Source: Salinicola avicenniae
GTDB lineage: Bacteria; Pseudomonadota; Gammaproteobacteria; Pseudomonadales; Halomonadaceae
Assembly: GCF_023736115.1 (NCBI RefSeq)
Contig: NZ_JAKQZC010000002.1
Coordinates: forward strand, 589,559 to 653,558
Direction: 5' to 3'
DNA: 64,000 nt
Below are positions 47,213-56,154 of this stretch, in pieces. Position numbers and translations under genes: made by a program. The notes below the pieces were generated by a model, which was not told the DNA's origin, searched no databases, and saw only the letters and a program-made list of their open reading frames with translations. Every line of letters begins with the position of its first letter. Position 1 is the first letter of the stretch.

Positions 47213-47231
47213 GATAATGAGAATGAGTTGC
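47213..47231. promoter_or_regulatory. Fur-box-like sequence
   Basis: GATAATGAGAATGAGTTGC matches the Fur consensus hexamers GATAAT-GATAAT well in its left and middle parts and more weakly on the right. It lies about 45 bases upstream of the receptor start and within the divergent promoter region, as expected for iron repression. Confidence 0.65.
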
Positions 47232-47281
47232 AATCAACTCCGGCGCCACGCATTATTCCAGATCGCAAGGCTTCACTCCTT

Positions 47282-47310
47282 TGCAAAACGTTCAGAAACC
47301 GGTGCAAAAC
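47282..47310 (+). promoter_or_regulatory. 21-bp-spaced direct repeat, probable AraC-type site
   Basis: TGCAAAAC occurs at 47282-47289 and again at 47303-47310, exactly 21 bp apart, or two helical turns on one DNA face. AraC-family activators bind such direct repeats. The site overlaps the leader of the regulator gene and is close to the Fur-like box. Confidence 0.5.
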
Positions 47311-47321
47311 ACGCCATTCCA

Positions 47322-48266
47322 ATGTCCGAGCCACTATCTTCCACCACCGATACCGACATTGACCGCGCTACCCTACATCGTCACGCCCACCACCTCGGAC
47401 ACCATTACCGAATCGAGGGCGACTCGAGACGTGCGCTACTCAGCGGAAATTTCGGCGTTGAACGCTTCCGCGACGGCCTGACGCTGCGGCACGCGGCGAT
47501 CCATAATCGTCAGACGATGTGCAATCGGGCCGAGATGACGCCAGGACTCAAGATCATCCTGATGCTCAGCGGTCCCCCGGAAGTGCATTTCGGCACACGA
47601 CGCCTGCCTTTCGAAAGCCAACGCCCCACGGCCCTGCTGGTCAACTTGGCCGAGGCCGAACCCTTCGAACGACAGGCACGGGCCAACACGCGCGAGCGCA
47701 GCCTGACCCTGACGCTGTCGCCGCAGTGGATGGCATCGCAGGATATCGAGCGGGATTTCATGCAGCGACCGGCGCATCTGGAACCGATCGCCTGGCAGCC
47801 GAGCCAAGCGCTGCTGAGCCTGGCCGACGGCCTGCTCGACGGACCGTCCTATCCGGAGGATTGGAGCAATCGGCTACAGCGCGAAGGGCTGGCGCTAACG
47901 ATGGCCGGAGAAGGTTTGCGAGCTCTGCATGGTGGGGGCAGGCCGTCGCCGAGCGGTCGTCAGGCCGATCGCCTGTGGGCATTTGTCGACAGCGGCAAGG
48001 CAGACCGCCTGGAGCTCGGCGAGATATCGGCAACCCTGGGAATGAGCATCAGCACGCTGCAACGCCTGTGTCAGGCGCGCTTCGGGCGTTCGCTCCAGAA
48101 ACATCTGAGGATTCGACGTCTGCGAGCGGCCGAACAGGCGTTACGTCAAGGTGCCAGCGTGAACATCGCTGCCGAGCTGGCGGGGTACAGCGATCCCGCC
48201 AACTTCGCGACCGCCTTTCGACGGTGTTTCGGTCTCACGCCGACACAAGCACGCCACGCGCGATAA
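47322..48266 (+). CDS. AraC-family regulator, PchR-like
   Basis: Likely a siderophore-responsive activator of the divergent receptor. The 314-residue protein has an N-terminal sensing half and a C-terminal AraC DNA-binding domain. This has two helix-turn-helix units: LGEISATLGMSISTLQRLCQ, and VNIAAELAGYSDPANFATAF followed by RRCFGLTPTQAR. The N-terminal half resembles PchR-type regulators in length and in the pattern MTPGLKIILMLSG. The ATG at 47322 is preferred; the longer open frame runs through the Fur-like box and promoter. It is convergent with the PilZ/HD gene. Confidence 0.88.
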   Translation: MSEPLSSTTDTDIDRATLHRHAHHLGHHYRIEGDSRRALLSGNFGVERFRDGLTLRHAAIHNRQTMCNRAEMTPGLKIILMLSGPPEVHFGTRRLPFESQRPTALLVNLAEAEPFERQARANTRERSLTLTLSPQWMASQDIERDFMQRPAHLEPIAWQPSQALLSLADGLLDGPSYPEDWSNRLQREGLALTMAGEGLRALHGGGRPSPSGRQADRLWAFVDSGKADRLELGEISATLGMSISTLQRLCQARFGRSLQKHLRIRRLRAAEQALRQGASVNIAAELAGYSDPANFATAFRRCFGLTPTQARHAR

Positions 48267-48361
48267 GCGCACGGGGGCGCCTTCGGTAGAAAGAACGCCT
48301 CGACCGCGGCGGAGCACAGACACGAAAAGTCGGCACGGCGACGATGGCGTACGGTGGTACC

Positions 48362-50107
48362 TCAGACGCGCGCCAGGCCATACTCTGCCGGCATGACCGG
48401 CCCCTCGAGGCGGCCGAGCTGCGCCAGATCACTCTTCGCCAGCACCTGATCGAGGTGCCGCTGAGGGCTGTTGGCATTGAGCACCATATGGACCTGCGAC
48501 GGCCGCCCCTGATCGTCCAGGTGCTGCACCCAGGCCAGGGCACCGCTCGAATAGCGCACCAGAGCACCGACAGGCGCCAGACCGAATCGGCGGATATAGC
48601 GCTGGGCCCAGGCGTTGTCGAAGCAGGCCGGCGCACCCAGCACGTGACGGTAGGCCTCGACCAGCGACCACGCAGGACGGTCCGGGCGTGGCTGGGTCAG
48701 TGCATCGATCACGTCCACCACCGCCATCATGCGACCGATATCGCCGATATCGCCTTCGGTCGCGGCCTGCGGATAACCGCTTCCGTCCAAGCGCTCATTG
48801 ATCTGCCCGACCACCTCACCGGCGATGCCCGTATCGAGCCAGCGGCACGCGGTCAGCGCCTCGAGGACGGTCGCAACGTGGCCAGCCAATTGCTGACGCT
48901 GCGCTGAGGTGAGTGGCTGCGGACTCGCCAGCACCGCCGTCGGCAGCAGCGCCTTGCCGAGATCATGCACCAGAGCGCTCGCGGTGATCGCTTTCAGTGC
49001 CTCCTTGTCGACACCCTGCGATCGCGCCAGCACGCTAGCGCGCGCGGCGACACGCAGCATGTGCTGTACCAATGCCGGCTCGCGCTCCAGATAACCGAGG
49101 GCGTAGAGCAGCCCATCGGCACTTTGTTCACCGAGCGTCAACAGCACGTCGGCCTGCCGGGACAGCAGCGTGGCGGCGATACCACCGCCGTTCTGCAGTT
49201 GCAGTATCTGCGCATTGAGGTAATCGGCGACCTTCTGCAGCCGGCGAGCTGTAGCATTGCCAATCGGGAGATCGGTGGATTCGGCAAGGCCCTTGGCCGG
49301 TACCGGACGCTTGCCCTCAGGGGAACGGAACAGCCCGGAAGGCGCCAACGGCCGATCCTCGGTGAGCGCGCTGCGAGCCCCCTCACGCTCGATCTCCTTG
49401 ACGCAGTACCAGAGCTGGCGGTCGCCATCGATCGCCTGCTCGTCGAATTCGCAGCCGGCCAGTGCCAGCGTCCACCCTTCGTCGGTACGCACGTGCCGAA
49501 TCCGGCCGCGTAGCGAGAGCGCCTGCCGATTGGGGAACTGCAGGTCAAGCCGCTCGAAAGCCTGATCGGTCTCCAGCGCCAGCGCATCGGCCAGTCGCAT
49601 GGCCAGCAGACAACCGCCGAGCGAGAGATTGCGTACCTCGACCGGCACGGCATTGGGCGCCGACGACATGGTCAGCGACGCCACGACACCCATTTCCGGA
49701 CGCACCGCGGCCCGAAAGGTGCCGCGTCGATGGGTCGTGCTCACATACTCGGGATAGCTGCACAGAAATCGAACACGCCCGTCTCGCCCCGCCAGCCGCT
49801 CAATCACCTCGAGTGGCGCCGTGCGGACCATCGCTCCGCTGACATGGCCGATCAGATGAAACGCATCACCTCGCGCCAACGGCTCGGCCAACGCCGGCAC
49901 GGCCGAGACATCAACGACTAACGAGCGATCCCGCTCGACCTCGTTGAGCACGATCGGCCAGGAGGCCTCGTCATCGAGCGAGAAAGCCAGGTTGACGCCA
50001 CCATCCAGACACAAGGGCTCCAGCCACTCCCACTTGGCCTTGGCGTGGTAGACATCAGTCGCGTCGGACTCGGCTGGGGCAGACTCTGCGGTGGCGGACT
50101 CGGACAT
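48362..50107 (-). CDS. PilZ domain protein with degenerate HD-GYP domain
   Basis: A predicted c-di-GMP effector of 581 residues. The N-terminal YcgR-like region (about 25-120) leads into a PilZ domain with RRGTFRAAVRP (RxxxR) and VRNLSLGG (the D/NxSxxG motif), so ligand binding looks possible. The C-terminal half has an HD-GYP-like fold: HDLGK is kept and GYP is present in NERLDGSGYPQ. The HH of the usual HHExxDGxGYP is replaced by IN, so metal binding and phosphodiesterase activity are doubtful. The far C-terminus (about 500-581) is a small beta-rich extension. It may sense and relay c-di-GMP rather than degrade it. Confidence 0.85.
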   Translation of the reverse strand: MSESATAESAPAESDATDVYHAKAKWEWLEPLCLDGGVNLAFSLDDEASWPIVLNEVERDRSLVVDVSAVPALAEPLARGDAFHLIGHVSGAMVRTAPLEVIERLAGRDGRVRFLCSYPEYVSTTHRRGTFRAAVRPEMGVVASLTMSSAPNAVPVEVRNLSLGGCLLAMRLADALALETDQAFERLDLQFPNRQALSLRGRIRHVRTDEGWTLALAGCEFDEQAIDGDRQLWYCVKEIEREGARSALTEDRPLAPSGLFRSPEGKRPVPAKGLAESTDLPIGNATARRLQKVADYLNAQILQLQNGGGIAATLLSRQADVLLTLGEQSADGLLYALGYLEREPALVQHMLRVAARASVLARSQGVDKEALKAITASALVHDLGKALLPTAVLASPQPLTSAQRQQLAGHVATVLEALTACRWLDTGIAGEVVGQINERLDGSGYPQAATEGDIGDIGRMMAVVDVIDALTQPRPDRPAWSLVEAYRHVLGAPACFDNAWAQRYIRRFGLAPVGALVRYSSGALAWVQHLDDQGRPSQVHMVLNANSPQRHLDQVLAKSDLAQLGRLEGPVMPAEYGLARV

Positions 50108-50182
50108 GACAGGCTCTCGATAGCGTGAAATACGGGCGATCGTCTAAAAGTAACTTTATGTTACCTGGAAAGCGAACAAAAC

Positions 50183-51388
50183 TTAATCAGCTGCCATGAC
50201 CTCGGCCAGTTCCGCGGCGCTATACCCGAGCAAGTAGAGCAACCCATCCAATCCCATGACCGACACCGACTGTCGCGCCTGGCGACGCACCAGCGGCTTG
50301 GCGTGGAAGGCGACGCCCATACCGGCCGCCGCCAGCATCTTGAGATCGTTGGCGCCATCGCCGACCGCAATCGTCTGGGCCATCTCCCAGCCCTCTCTCT
50401 CCGCGATCCGGGCCAGCATCATCGCCTTGCGCTCGGCATCGACGATCGGTTCGGCCACCTCGCCGGTCACCTTGCCGTCGCGGATCACCAACTCGTTGGC
50501 GTGGATCTCGTCGAACCCCAGCCTTGCCTGCAGGTGGCGTGCAAAATAGGTGAACCCGCCGGAGAGGATCGCCGTGCGATAGCCGAGCCGCTTGAGATGT
50601 GCCATCAACGACTCCACGCCGGGCATCAGCGGCAGCGACTGGGCGATCTCTTCCAGCACCGATTCATCCAGGCCTTCCAGCTTACGCATGCGCTCGCGGA
50701 AGCTCTGCTGAAAATCGAGCTCACCGCGCATGGCGCGTGCGGTCACCTCGGCGACTTCGTGATAGACGCCGTGACGCCGCGCCAGCTCATCGATCACCTC
50801 CGCCTGGATCAGCGTCGAATCCATGTCGAAGCAGACCAGTCGTGCCTGACGGCGCCAAACCGTCGCCGGCTGCAGCGCCATGTCGATCGCGTAGCGTTCG
50901 CTCAGCGCCAGCACACGCTCCCGCAGCGCCACGCTATCCAGAACATCGCCGCACAGACGCCATTCGAAACAGACGCCGGCGACGGACTGCGTGGTTTCCT
51001 CCCCGGAGAGCCGCTTCACGCGTTCGACGATCAGCCCCTGCTCGGCGGTCAACGCCCCGACTTCCGCCACCACTTCGGCGGAGATCGAAGCGCCCATCAG
51101 CGTGAGAATCCAGCGCGAAGGCGTCTCGGCGGCCGGTACCCGGGGGGCCTCCGACAGCGGCTCGACGCGGCAGTCGAGCCCGCAGGCATCGCCGGCACCG
51201 CAGAGCAGCGAGGTCACATCGACGCCGTCGCCACTCTGCACCAGCGCTTCCAGCGTCAGTTCGCCGAAGGTGACATGCTGGCTCATGTCCAGCAGCGTGA
51301 CGTCGGCACTCGTCAGTGCCGTCGCCAGTGCCGCCAATTGCCCCGGCCTGGCCGGCCCGGTCGCCCTTACCACGAATCGTCGTGACAT
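50183..51388 (-). CDS. serB: Phosphoserine phosphatase SerB
   Basis: Last step of serine synthesis: hydrolysis of phosphoserine by a HAD-family enzyme. The 401-residue product has an extended N-terminus with tandem ACT-like domains (about residues 1-175). The HAD core follows with CFDMDSTLI (catalytic Asp pair), SGGFTYFARHLQ, the conserved Lys region and GDGANDLKML. The ATG at 51388 gives MSRRFVVRATG with GGGGA upstream; the frame extends 16 codons further without support. It lies between parC and the PilZ/HD gene on one strand, as in other Halomonadaceae. Confidence 0.95.
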   Translation of the reverse strand: MSRRFVVRATGPARPGQLAALATALTSADVTLLDMSQHVTFGELTLEALVQSGDGVDVTSLLCGAGDACGLDCRVEPLSEAPRVPAAETPSRWILTLMGASISAEVVAEVGALTAEQGLIVERVKRLSGEETTQSVAGVCFEWRLCGDVLDSVALRERVLALSERYAIDMALQPATVWRRQARLVCFDMDSTLIQAEVIDELARRHGVYHEVAEVTARAMRGELDFQQSFRERMRKLEGLDESVLEEIAQSLPLMPGVESLMAHLKRLGYRTAILSGGFTYFARHLQARLGFDEIHANELVIRDGKVTGEVAEPIVDAERKAMMLARIAEREGWEMAQTIAVGDGANDLKMLAAAGMGVAFHAKPLVRRQARQSVSVMGLDGLLYLLGYSAAELAEVMAAD

Positions 51389-51437
51389 ATTGTCCCCGCC
51401 GGGGCGCATCCGGCGCCCCCAGTCGTTAATCATCATT

Positions 51438-51460
51438 GATGCCAGGCAAGGCCTGGCATC
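51438..51460 (-). other. Stem-loop between parC and serB
   Basis: GATGCCAGGC (51438-51447) and GCCTGGCATC (51451-51460) form a perfect 10-bp stem with a 3-base loop, about 50 bases past the parC stop. No T-run follows on the minus strand, so it may be a weak terminator or 3' stabiliser. Confidence 0.45.
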
Positions 51461-51511
51461 GGGTGGTGTCTCGGATCGTCGTGTGTCGGACCGCGCGACG
51501 GTCTCGCCGTA

Positions 51512-53764
51512 TCAGGATTCGACCTCGAGTCGATCGACCTTCTGAAAGCCACGCGCCAGCTTGCTGCCTCGCCGGCCACGCTCGCCCGTGTAGTAGCCCA
51601 GATCGGCAGCCTTGAGCGTCTGCTTGCGCTTGCCCGCATGCACGATCAATGAAGCCCCCTCCGGCAATAGCACCAGATCGCGTACGAACTCCTCGCGATT
51701 GGCCGCCCGCGTCCCGGGAATATCGATCATCTTGTTGCCCTTGCCCTTGGCCATTTCAGGCAGCTGGGACAGCGCGAATACCAGCAGGCGCCCCTCGTTG
51801 GAGACCACGGCAACGCGAACGTCATCGCCTTCCGGTATTGCCTTCGGCGGCATCACGTTGCACCCCTTGGGTACCGAGAGCACCGCCTTGCCGGCCTTGT
51901 TCTTGCCGAGCAAGTCCTCGACCCTGACGACGAAACCGTAGCCACCGTCGCTGGCGAGCAGGTAACGTGCTGCCGGCAGATCGAGCATGACACCGACCAT
52001 GCTCGCCCCCGCCGGCGGATTGATCCGTCCGGTGACGGGCTCGCCCTGCCCACGCGCAGAGGGCAGGTTGTGAGCCGTCAGGGTATAGCTGCGACCGCCG
52101 TCGTCGAGCAGCACCAGCGGTTGGTTGGTCTTGCCGCGGGCCGCCAGATGGAAGCCGTCGCCGGCCTTGTAGGACAGCCCGGCGGGATCGATGTCATGGC
52201 CGCGAGCGGCTCGGATCCAGCCCTTCTCCGAGAGCACCACGGTCACCGGGTCGGCGCCGACCAGCTCGACCTCGGAAAGCGCCTTGGCCTCGCCGCGCTC
52301 CACCAGCGGCGAACGCCGCTCATCGCCGTAGGCGTTCGCCGCCTCGCGCAGCTCCTTCTCGATCAGGTCGGTCATGGCCGCATCGTTGCCGAGCAGCTCC
52401 TTGAGATGCTTGCGCTCCGCCTCGAGCTCGTCCTGCTCGCCGCGTATCTTCATCTCCTCGAGCTTCGCCAGGTGGCGCAGGCGTAGTTCGAGAATCGCTT
52501 CCGCCTGGCGCTCGGTAATGCCGAACGCGCTCATAAGGGCCGGCTTGGGCTCATCCTCCTCGCGAATGATACGAATCACCTCGTCGATATTGAGGTAGGC
52601 GATCAGCAAACCCTCGAGGAGATGCAACCGGTCCTCGACCTTGGCGAGCCGGTGCTCGGTCCGCCGACGTACCGTGGCACGCCGGAAGCGCAGCCACTCG
52701 CCCAGCATGTCGTTGAGCGGCATGACTCGCGGCCGACCGTCGAGCGCGATGACGTTGAGGTTGACGCGCACGTTCTTCTCGAGATCGGTGGTGGCGAACA
52801 GATGCGCCATCAATCCTTCGACATCGATACGGTTTGAGCGCGGCTCGATCACCAGCCGCGTCGGCGTTTCGTGGGTCGACTCGTCGCGCAGGTCGGCGAC
52901 CATCGGCAGCTTCTTGGCCTGCATCTGCGCGGCGATCTGCTCGAGGACCTTGGCCCCGCTGACCTGATAGGGCAGCGCGGTGATGACAATATTGCCCTCT
53001 TCGCGCACGTAGCGTCCGCGCAGCTTGACCGACCCACGGCCACTCTCGTAGAGCTTGCGCAGGTCGGATGCCGGCGAAATGATCTCCGCCTCGGTGGGAA
53101 AATCCGGCGCCGGCACATGCTGCATCAGGTCGGCGACGCTGGCATCGGGCTGTCGCAGCAGCTGGCAGGTGGCCTCGACCACCTCGACCACATTGTGCGG
53201 CGGGATATCGGTCGCCATGCCCACCGCGATACCGGTACCGCCGTTGAGCAGCACATGCGGTAGCCGCGACGGCAGCACCGCCGGTTCGTTCATGGTGCCA
53301 TCGAAGTTCGGCGTCCAGTCGACGGTCCCCTGCCCCAGCTCGGCCAGCAGTGTTTCGGAGAAACGGGAAAGACGTGCCTCGGTATAGCGCATCGCCGCGA
53401 ACGATTTAGGATCGTCCGGGCTGCCCCAATTGCCCTGGCCGTCGACCAGCGGATAGCGGTAGCTGAACGGCTGCGCCATCAGCACCATCGCCTCGTAGCA
53501 GGCGCTATCGCCGTGAGGGTGAAATTTACCCAGCACATCGCCGACGGTACGCGCCGACTTCTTGTACTTGGCGTTCGCCGTCAGCGACAGCTCGCGCATC
53601 GCATAGACGATACGCCGCTGCACCGGTTTCATGCCGTCGCCGATGTGCGGCAACGCGCGATCGAGAATGACGTACATCGAATAGTCGAGATACGCCTTCT
53701 CGGTGTACTCCTTGAGCGAAAGGCGTTCGACGTCGCCTTCCGCCACCTGAATATCCATGGTCAT
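51512..53764 (-). CDS. parC: DNA topoisomerase IV subunit A ParC
   Basis: The breakage-reunion subunit of topoisomerase IV, which unlinks replicated chromosomes. The 750-residue protein has the winged-helix/tower core with catalytic Tyr127 in [11 protein letters not shown], and the quinolone-determining stretch [16 protein letters not shown]86, S87 and E91 correspond to the susceptible-type residues of E. coli ParC. The C-terminal part carries the beta-pinwheel. The ATG at 53764 or the one two codons later is the start. A 350-base gap with a 7-bp tandem repeat separates it from parE upstream. Confidence 0.97.
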   Translation of the reverse strand: MTMDIQVAEGDVERLSLKEYTEKAYLDYSMYVILDRALPHIGDGMKPVQRRIVYAMRELSLTANAKYKKSARTVGDVLGKFHPHGDSACYEAMVLMAQPFSYRYPLVDGQGNWGSPDDPKSFAAMRYTEARLSRFSETLLAELGQGTVDWTPNFDGTMNEPAVLPSRLPHVLLNGGTGIAVGMATDIPPHNVVEVVEATCQLLRQPDASVADLMQHVPAPDFPTEAEIISPASDLRKLYESGRGSVKLRGRYVREEGNIVITALPYQVSGAKVLEQIAAQMQAKKLPMVADLRDESTHETPTRLVIEPRSNRIDVEGLMAHLFATTDLEKNVRVNLNVIALDGRPRVMPLNDMLGEWLRFRRATVRRRTEHRLAKVEDRLHLLEGLLIAYLNIDEVIRIIREEDEPKPALMSAFGITERQAEAILELRLRHLAKLEEMKIRGEQDELEAERKHLKELLGNDAAMTDLIEKELREAANAYGDERRSPLVERGEAKALSEVELVGADPVTVVLSEKGWIRAARGHDIDPAGLSYKAGDGFHLAARGKTNQPLVLLDDGGRSYTLTAHNLPSARGQGEPVTGRINPPAGASMVGVMLDLPAARYLLASDGGYGFVVRVEDLLGKNKAGKAVLSVPKGCNVMPPKAIPEGDDVRVAVVSNEGRLLVFALSQLPEMAKGKGNKMIDIPGTRAANREEFVRDLVLLPEGASLIVHAGKRKQTLKAADLGYYTGERGRRGSKLARGFQKVDRLEVES

Positions 53765-54114
53765 ACGATTTTGACCTTATTCACGATTGTGGAATCGCCG
53801 AGGGCAGCGCCCTCGTTAGACCTTTAAGCTTCGAGCTTCGAGCTTCGAGCTTCGAGCTTCGAGCTTCGAGCTTCGAGCTTCGAGCTTCGAGCTTCGAGCT
53901 TCGAGCTTCGAGCTTCGAGCTTCGAGCAAGACTGTAACGGCGAATCCCTTTTAGCAGCGCAATCTCATCGCGATGGGCAACATCGCAACGTCTAGGGCAT
54001 CGCCGAGCGCGGCTCAGACAAGGCGGACGATGAGCGGCGAAGCTCAGTTGACTGGGGTGTCAATGAGCATTCGACGCTCATCGTTCAACGCCGTATGGGC
54101 CGAGCGCAGGCATG
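53765..54114. other. parE-parC intergenic region
   Basis: A 350-base gap on the path from parE to parC. It holds the 14-copy heptamer array at 53827-53924 and a short inverted repeat at 54063-54081 (ATGAGC/GCTCAT, 7-base loop). An open frame at 53973-54236 on the plus strand shows no protein family features and overlaps parE, so it is not called. Confidence 0.6.
53827..53924. repeat. Tandem repeat: 14 perfect copies of AGCTTCG
   Basis: Fourteen identical head-to-tail copies of the 7-mer AGCTTCG span 98 bases, followed by a partial copy (AGC). The unit joins the palindromic tetramers AGCT and TCGA. The array ends about 60 bases upstream of the parC start. The unit length is not a multiple of three and no coding frame covers it. 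The perfect identity suggests recent slippage growth and variable copy number between strains. Confidence 0.97.
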
Positions 54115-55995
54115 TCAGACCTCAATCTCGGCGAGATTGCCGTAATCTTCCAACCAACTCTTCCGATCGCTCGCTCGCTTGCGCGCCAGCAGCATATCCA
54201 TCATCTCCAGCGTGCCGTCGTCGAGCTCACGGGTGAGCTGCACCAGACGTCGGGTATCCGGTGCCATGGTGGTCTCGCGCAGCTGCAGCGGGCTCATTTC
54301 ACCCAGCCCCTTGAAGCGCTGCACGTTGGGTGTACCGCGCTTGCCCTCGAGCCGCTTGAGCGTGGCGGCCTTCTCGCTCTCGTCGAGGGCGTAAAAGACC
54401 TCCTTGCCGAGATCGATACGGTAAAGCGGCGGCATGGCGACGAAGACATGCCCGGCGTCGACCAACGCCGGAAAATGGCGCACGAACAACGCACAAAGTA
54501 GTGTCGCGATGTGCAGGCCATCGGAGTCGGCATCGGCGAGAATGCAGATCTTGTGGTAACGCAGCTTGGAGAGGTCGTCGCTGCCGGGATCCAGCCCGAT
54601 CGCCACGGCAATGTCATGCACCTCCTGCGAGCTGTAGATATCGCCGGACTCGACCTCCCAGGTATTCAAGATCTTGCCGCGCAGGGGCAGGATCGCCTGG
54701 GTCTCGCGGTTGCGCGCCTGCTTGGCACTGCCGCCGGCGGAATCCCCTTCGACGAGGAAAAGCTCGCTGGCGACCGGATCCTGGCCCGAGCAGTCCGCCA
54801 GCTTGCCCGGTAGGGCGGGACCCGCCGTGACCTTCTTGCGCGCCACCTTCTTGGCGCTTTTCTGACGCCGCTGCGCGGCGTTGATCACCACCTCGGCCAG
54901 CGCCTCGGCCTGGTCGGTGTGATGGTTCAACCATAGCGAGAAGGCATCCTTGACCACACCGGAGACGAAGCCGGCAACTGTACGGGAGGAGAGACGCTCC
55001 TTGGTCTGCCCGGCGAACTGCGGATCGAGCATCTTCACGGACAGCACGAAGGAGACACGCTCCCACAGGTCATCCGGCGTCAGCTTGATCCCGCGAGGCA
55101 GCAGGTTGCGGTATTCGCAAAATTCGCGCAGGGCATCCAACAGGCCGCTGCGAAAGCCATTGACGTGGGTGCCGCCGAGCGGCGTCGGAATCAAGTTGAC
55201 GTAGGACTCCATCAACGGCTCGCCGCCCTCGGGCAGCCACTGGATCGCCCAATCGACCGCCTGCTCCTCGTCGGCGAAATGGCCCGTGAACGGTGCGGCC
55301 GGCAGGACCTCGAAACCATCGGTAGCTTGGGCCAGATAGTCGCGCAGGCCGTCTTCGTACTGCCAGACACTCTCGTTGCCGTCGCTCTCCTTGAGCGACA
55401 CCTTAAGTCCCGGGCAGAGCACTGCCTTGGCGCGCAACAGGTGCTTGAGCCTCGGCAGCGAGAGCTTGGCACTATCGAAATAGTCGGCTTCCGGCCAGAA
55501 GCGCACCACGGTCCCGGTCGCGCGCTTGGCGCAGCTGCCGATGACCGACAGCTCCTCGACCTTATCGCCCTTCTCGAAGGCGATGCCATGACGACTTCCG
55601 TCGCGGCAGACTTCCACCTCCAGGCGTGTCGACAGTGCATTGACCACCGACACACCGACCCCGTGCAACCCGCCGGAGAAGCGATAGCTCGACTGGGAAA
55701 ACTTGCCGCCGGCGTGCAGCCGCGTGAGGATCAGCTCCACCCCGCTGACGCCATGTTCCGGATGGATGTCGATCGGCATGCCGCGACCGTCATCGGTCAC
55801 TTCGATGCCGCCATCCTCGCGCAGGGTCACGCGAATTTCGTGCGCGTAACCGGCCAGCGCCTCGTCGACGCTGTTATCGATGACCTCCTGCGCCAGATGG
55901 TTGGGGCGTGAGGTGTCGGTGTACATGCCCGGCCGCTTGCGGACCGGATCGAGGCCGGAAAGCACCTCGATGGAGCTGGCACTGTATTGCGTCAT
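54115..55995 (-). CDS. parE: DNA topoisomerase IV subunit B ParE
   Basis: The ATPase subunit of topoisomerase IV. The 626-residue protein has the GHKL ATPase (catalytic Glu in AQEVIDNSVDEAL; YRFSGGLHGVGVSVVNALS). The transducer follows, then the TOPRIM domain with LVEGDSAGGSAKQARNRE and the metal-binding DADSDGLHIATLL, ending AEIEV exactly like E. coli ParE. The ATG at 55995 gives the conserved start MTQYSASSIEVLSGLDPVRK. It is downstream of yqiA, as in E. coli, and upstream of the heptamer array and parC. Confidence 0.97.
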   Translation of the reverse strand: MTQYSASSIEVLSGLDPVRKRPGMYTDTSRPNHLAQEVIDNSVDEALAGYAHEIRVTLREDGGIEVTDDGRGMPIDIHPEHGVSGVELILTRLHAGGKFSQSSYRFSGGLHGVGVSVVNALSTRLEVEVCRDGSRHGIAFEKGDKVEELSVIGSCAKRATGTVVRFWPEADYFDSAKLSLPRLKHLLRAKAVLCPGLKVSLKESDGNESVWQYEDGLRDYLAQATDGFEVLPAAPFTGHFADEEQAVDWAIQWLPEGGEPLMESYVNLIPTPLGGTHVNGFRSGLLDALREFCEYRNLLPRGIKLTPDDLWERVSFVLSVKMLDPQFAGQTKERLSSRTVAGFVSGVVKDAFSLWLNHHTDQAEALAEVVINAAQRRQKSAKKVARKKVTAGPALPGKLADCSGQDPVASELFLVEGDSAGGSAKQARNRETQAILPLRGKILNTWEVESGDIYSSQEVHDIAVAIGLDPGSDDLSKLRYHKICILADADSDGLHIATLLCALFVRHFPALVDAGHVFVAMPPLYRIDLGKEVFYALDESEKAATLKRLEGKRGTPNVQRFKGLGEMSPLQLRETTMAPDTRRLVQLTRELDDGTLEMMDMLLARKRASDRKSWLEDYGNLAEIEV

Positions 55996-56154
55996 GCAGA
56001 ATCTCGCCGTGAATGCAGGATCGAAATCGCTACGTCGTCGGTTCGTTGCCGAGGGTGTCGAGCGCCATGATAACACTGGTCAAATTTCCAGTGTTCGCTA
56101 ATTTGTCGCAGACCCTTTCGTCAGACAGTGGATAGTAGACGGTGGAGACTCACC

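Noticed and set aside
53827..53924. CRISPR array or coding repeat
   Set aside because: The repeats are 7-bp units with no spacers and the period is not a multiple of three.
40879..54075. CAATGAGCATTCGAC occurs in two intergenic regions (40879-40893 and 54061-54075)
   Set aside because: One shared 15-mer is about what chance predicts in 64 kb, and the flanks do not match, so it is not called a dispersed repeat.
53973..54236. Small plus-strand ORF in the parE-parC gap
   Set aside because: It overlaps the 3' end of parE, has no ribosome-binding site and has a low-complexity Ser/Arg-rich translation.
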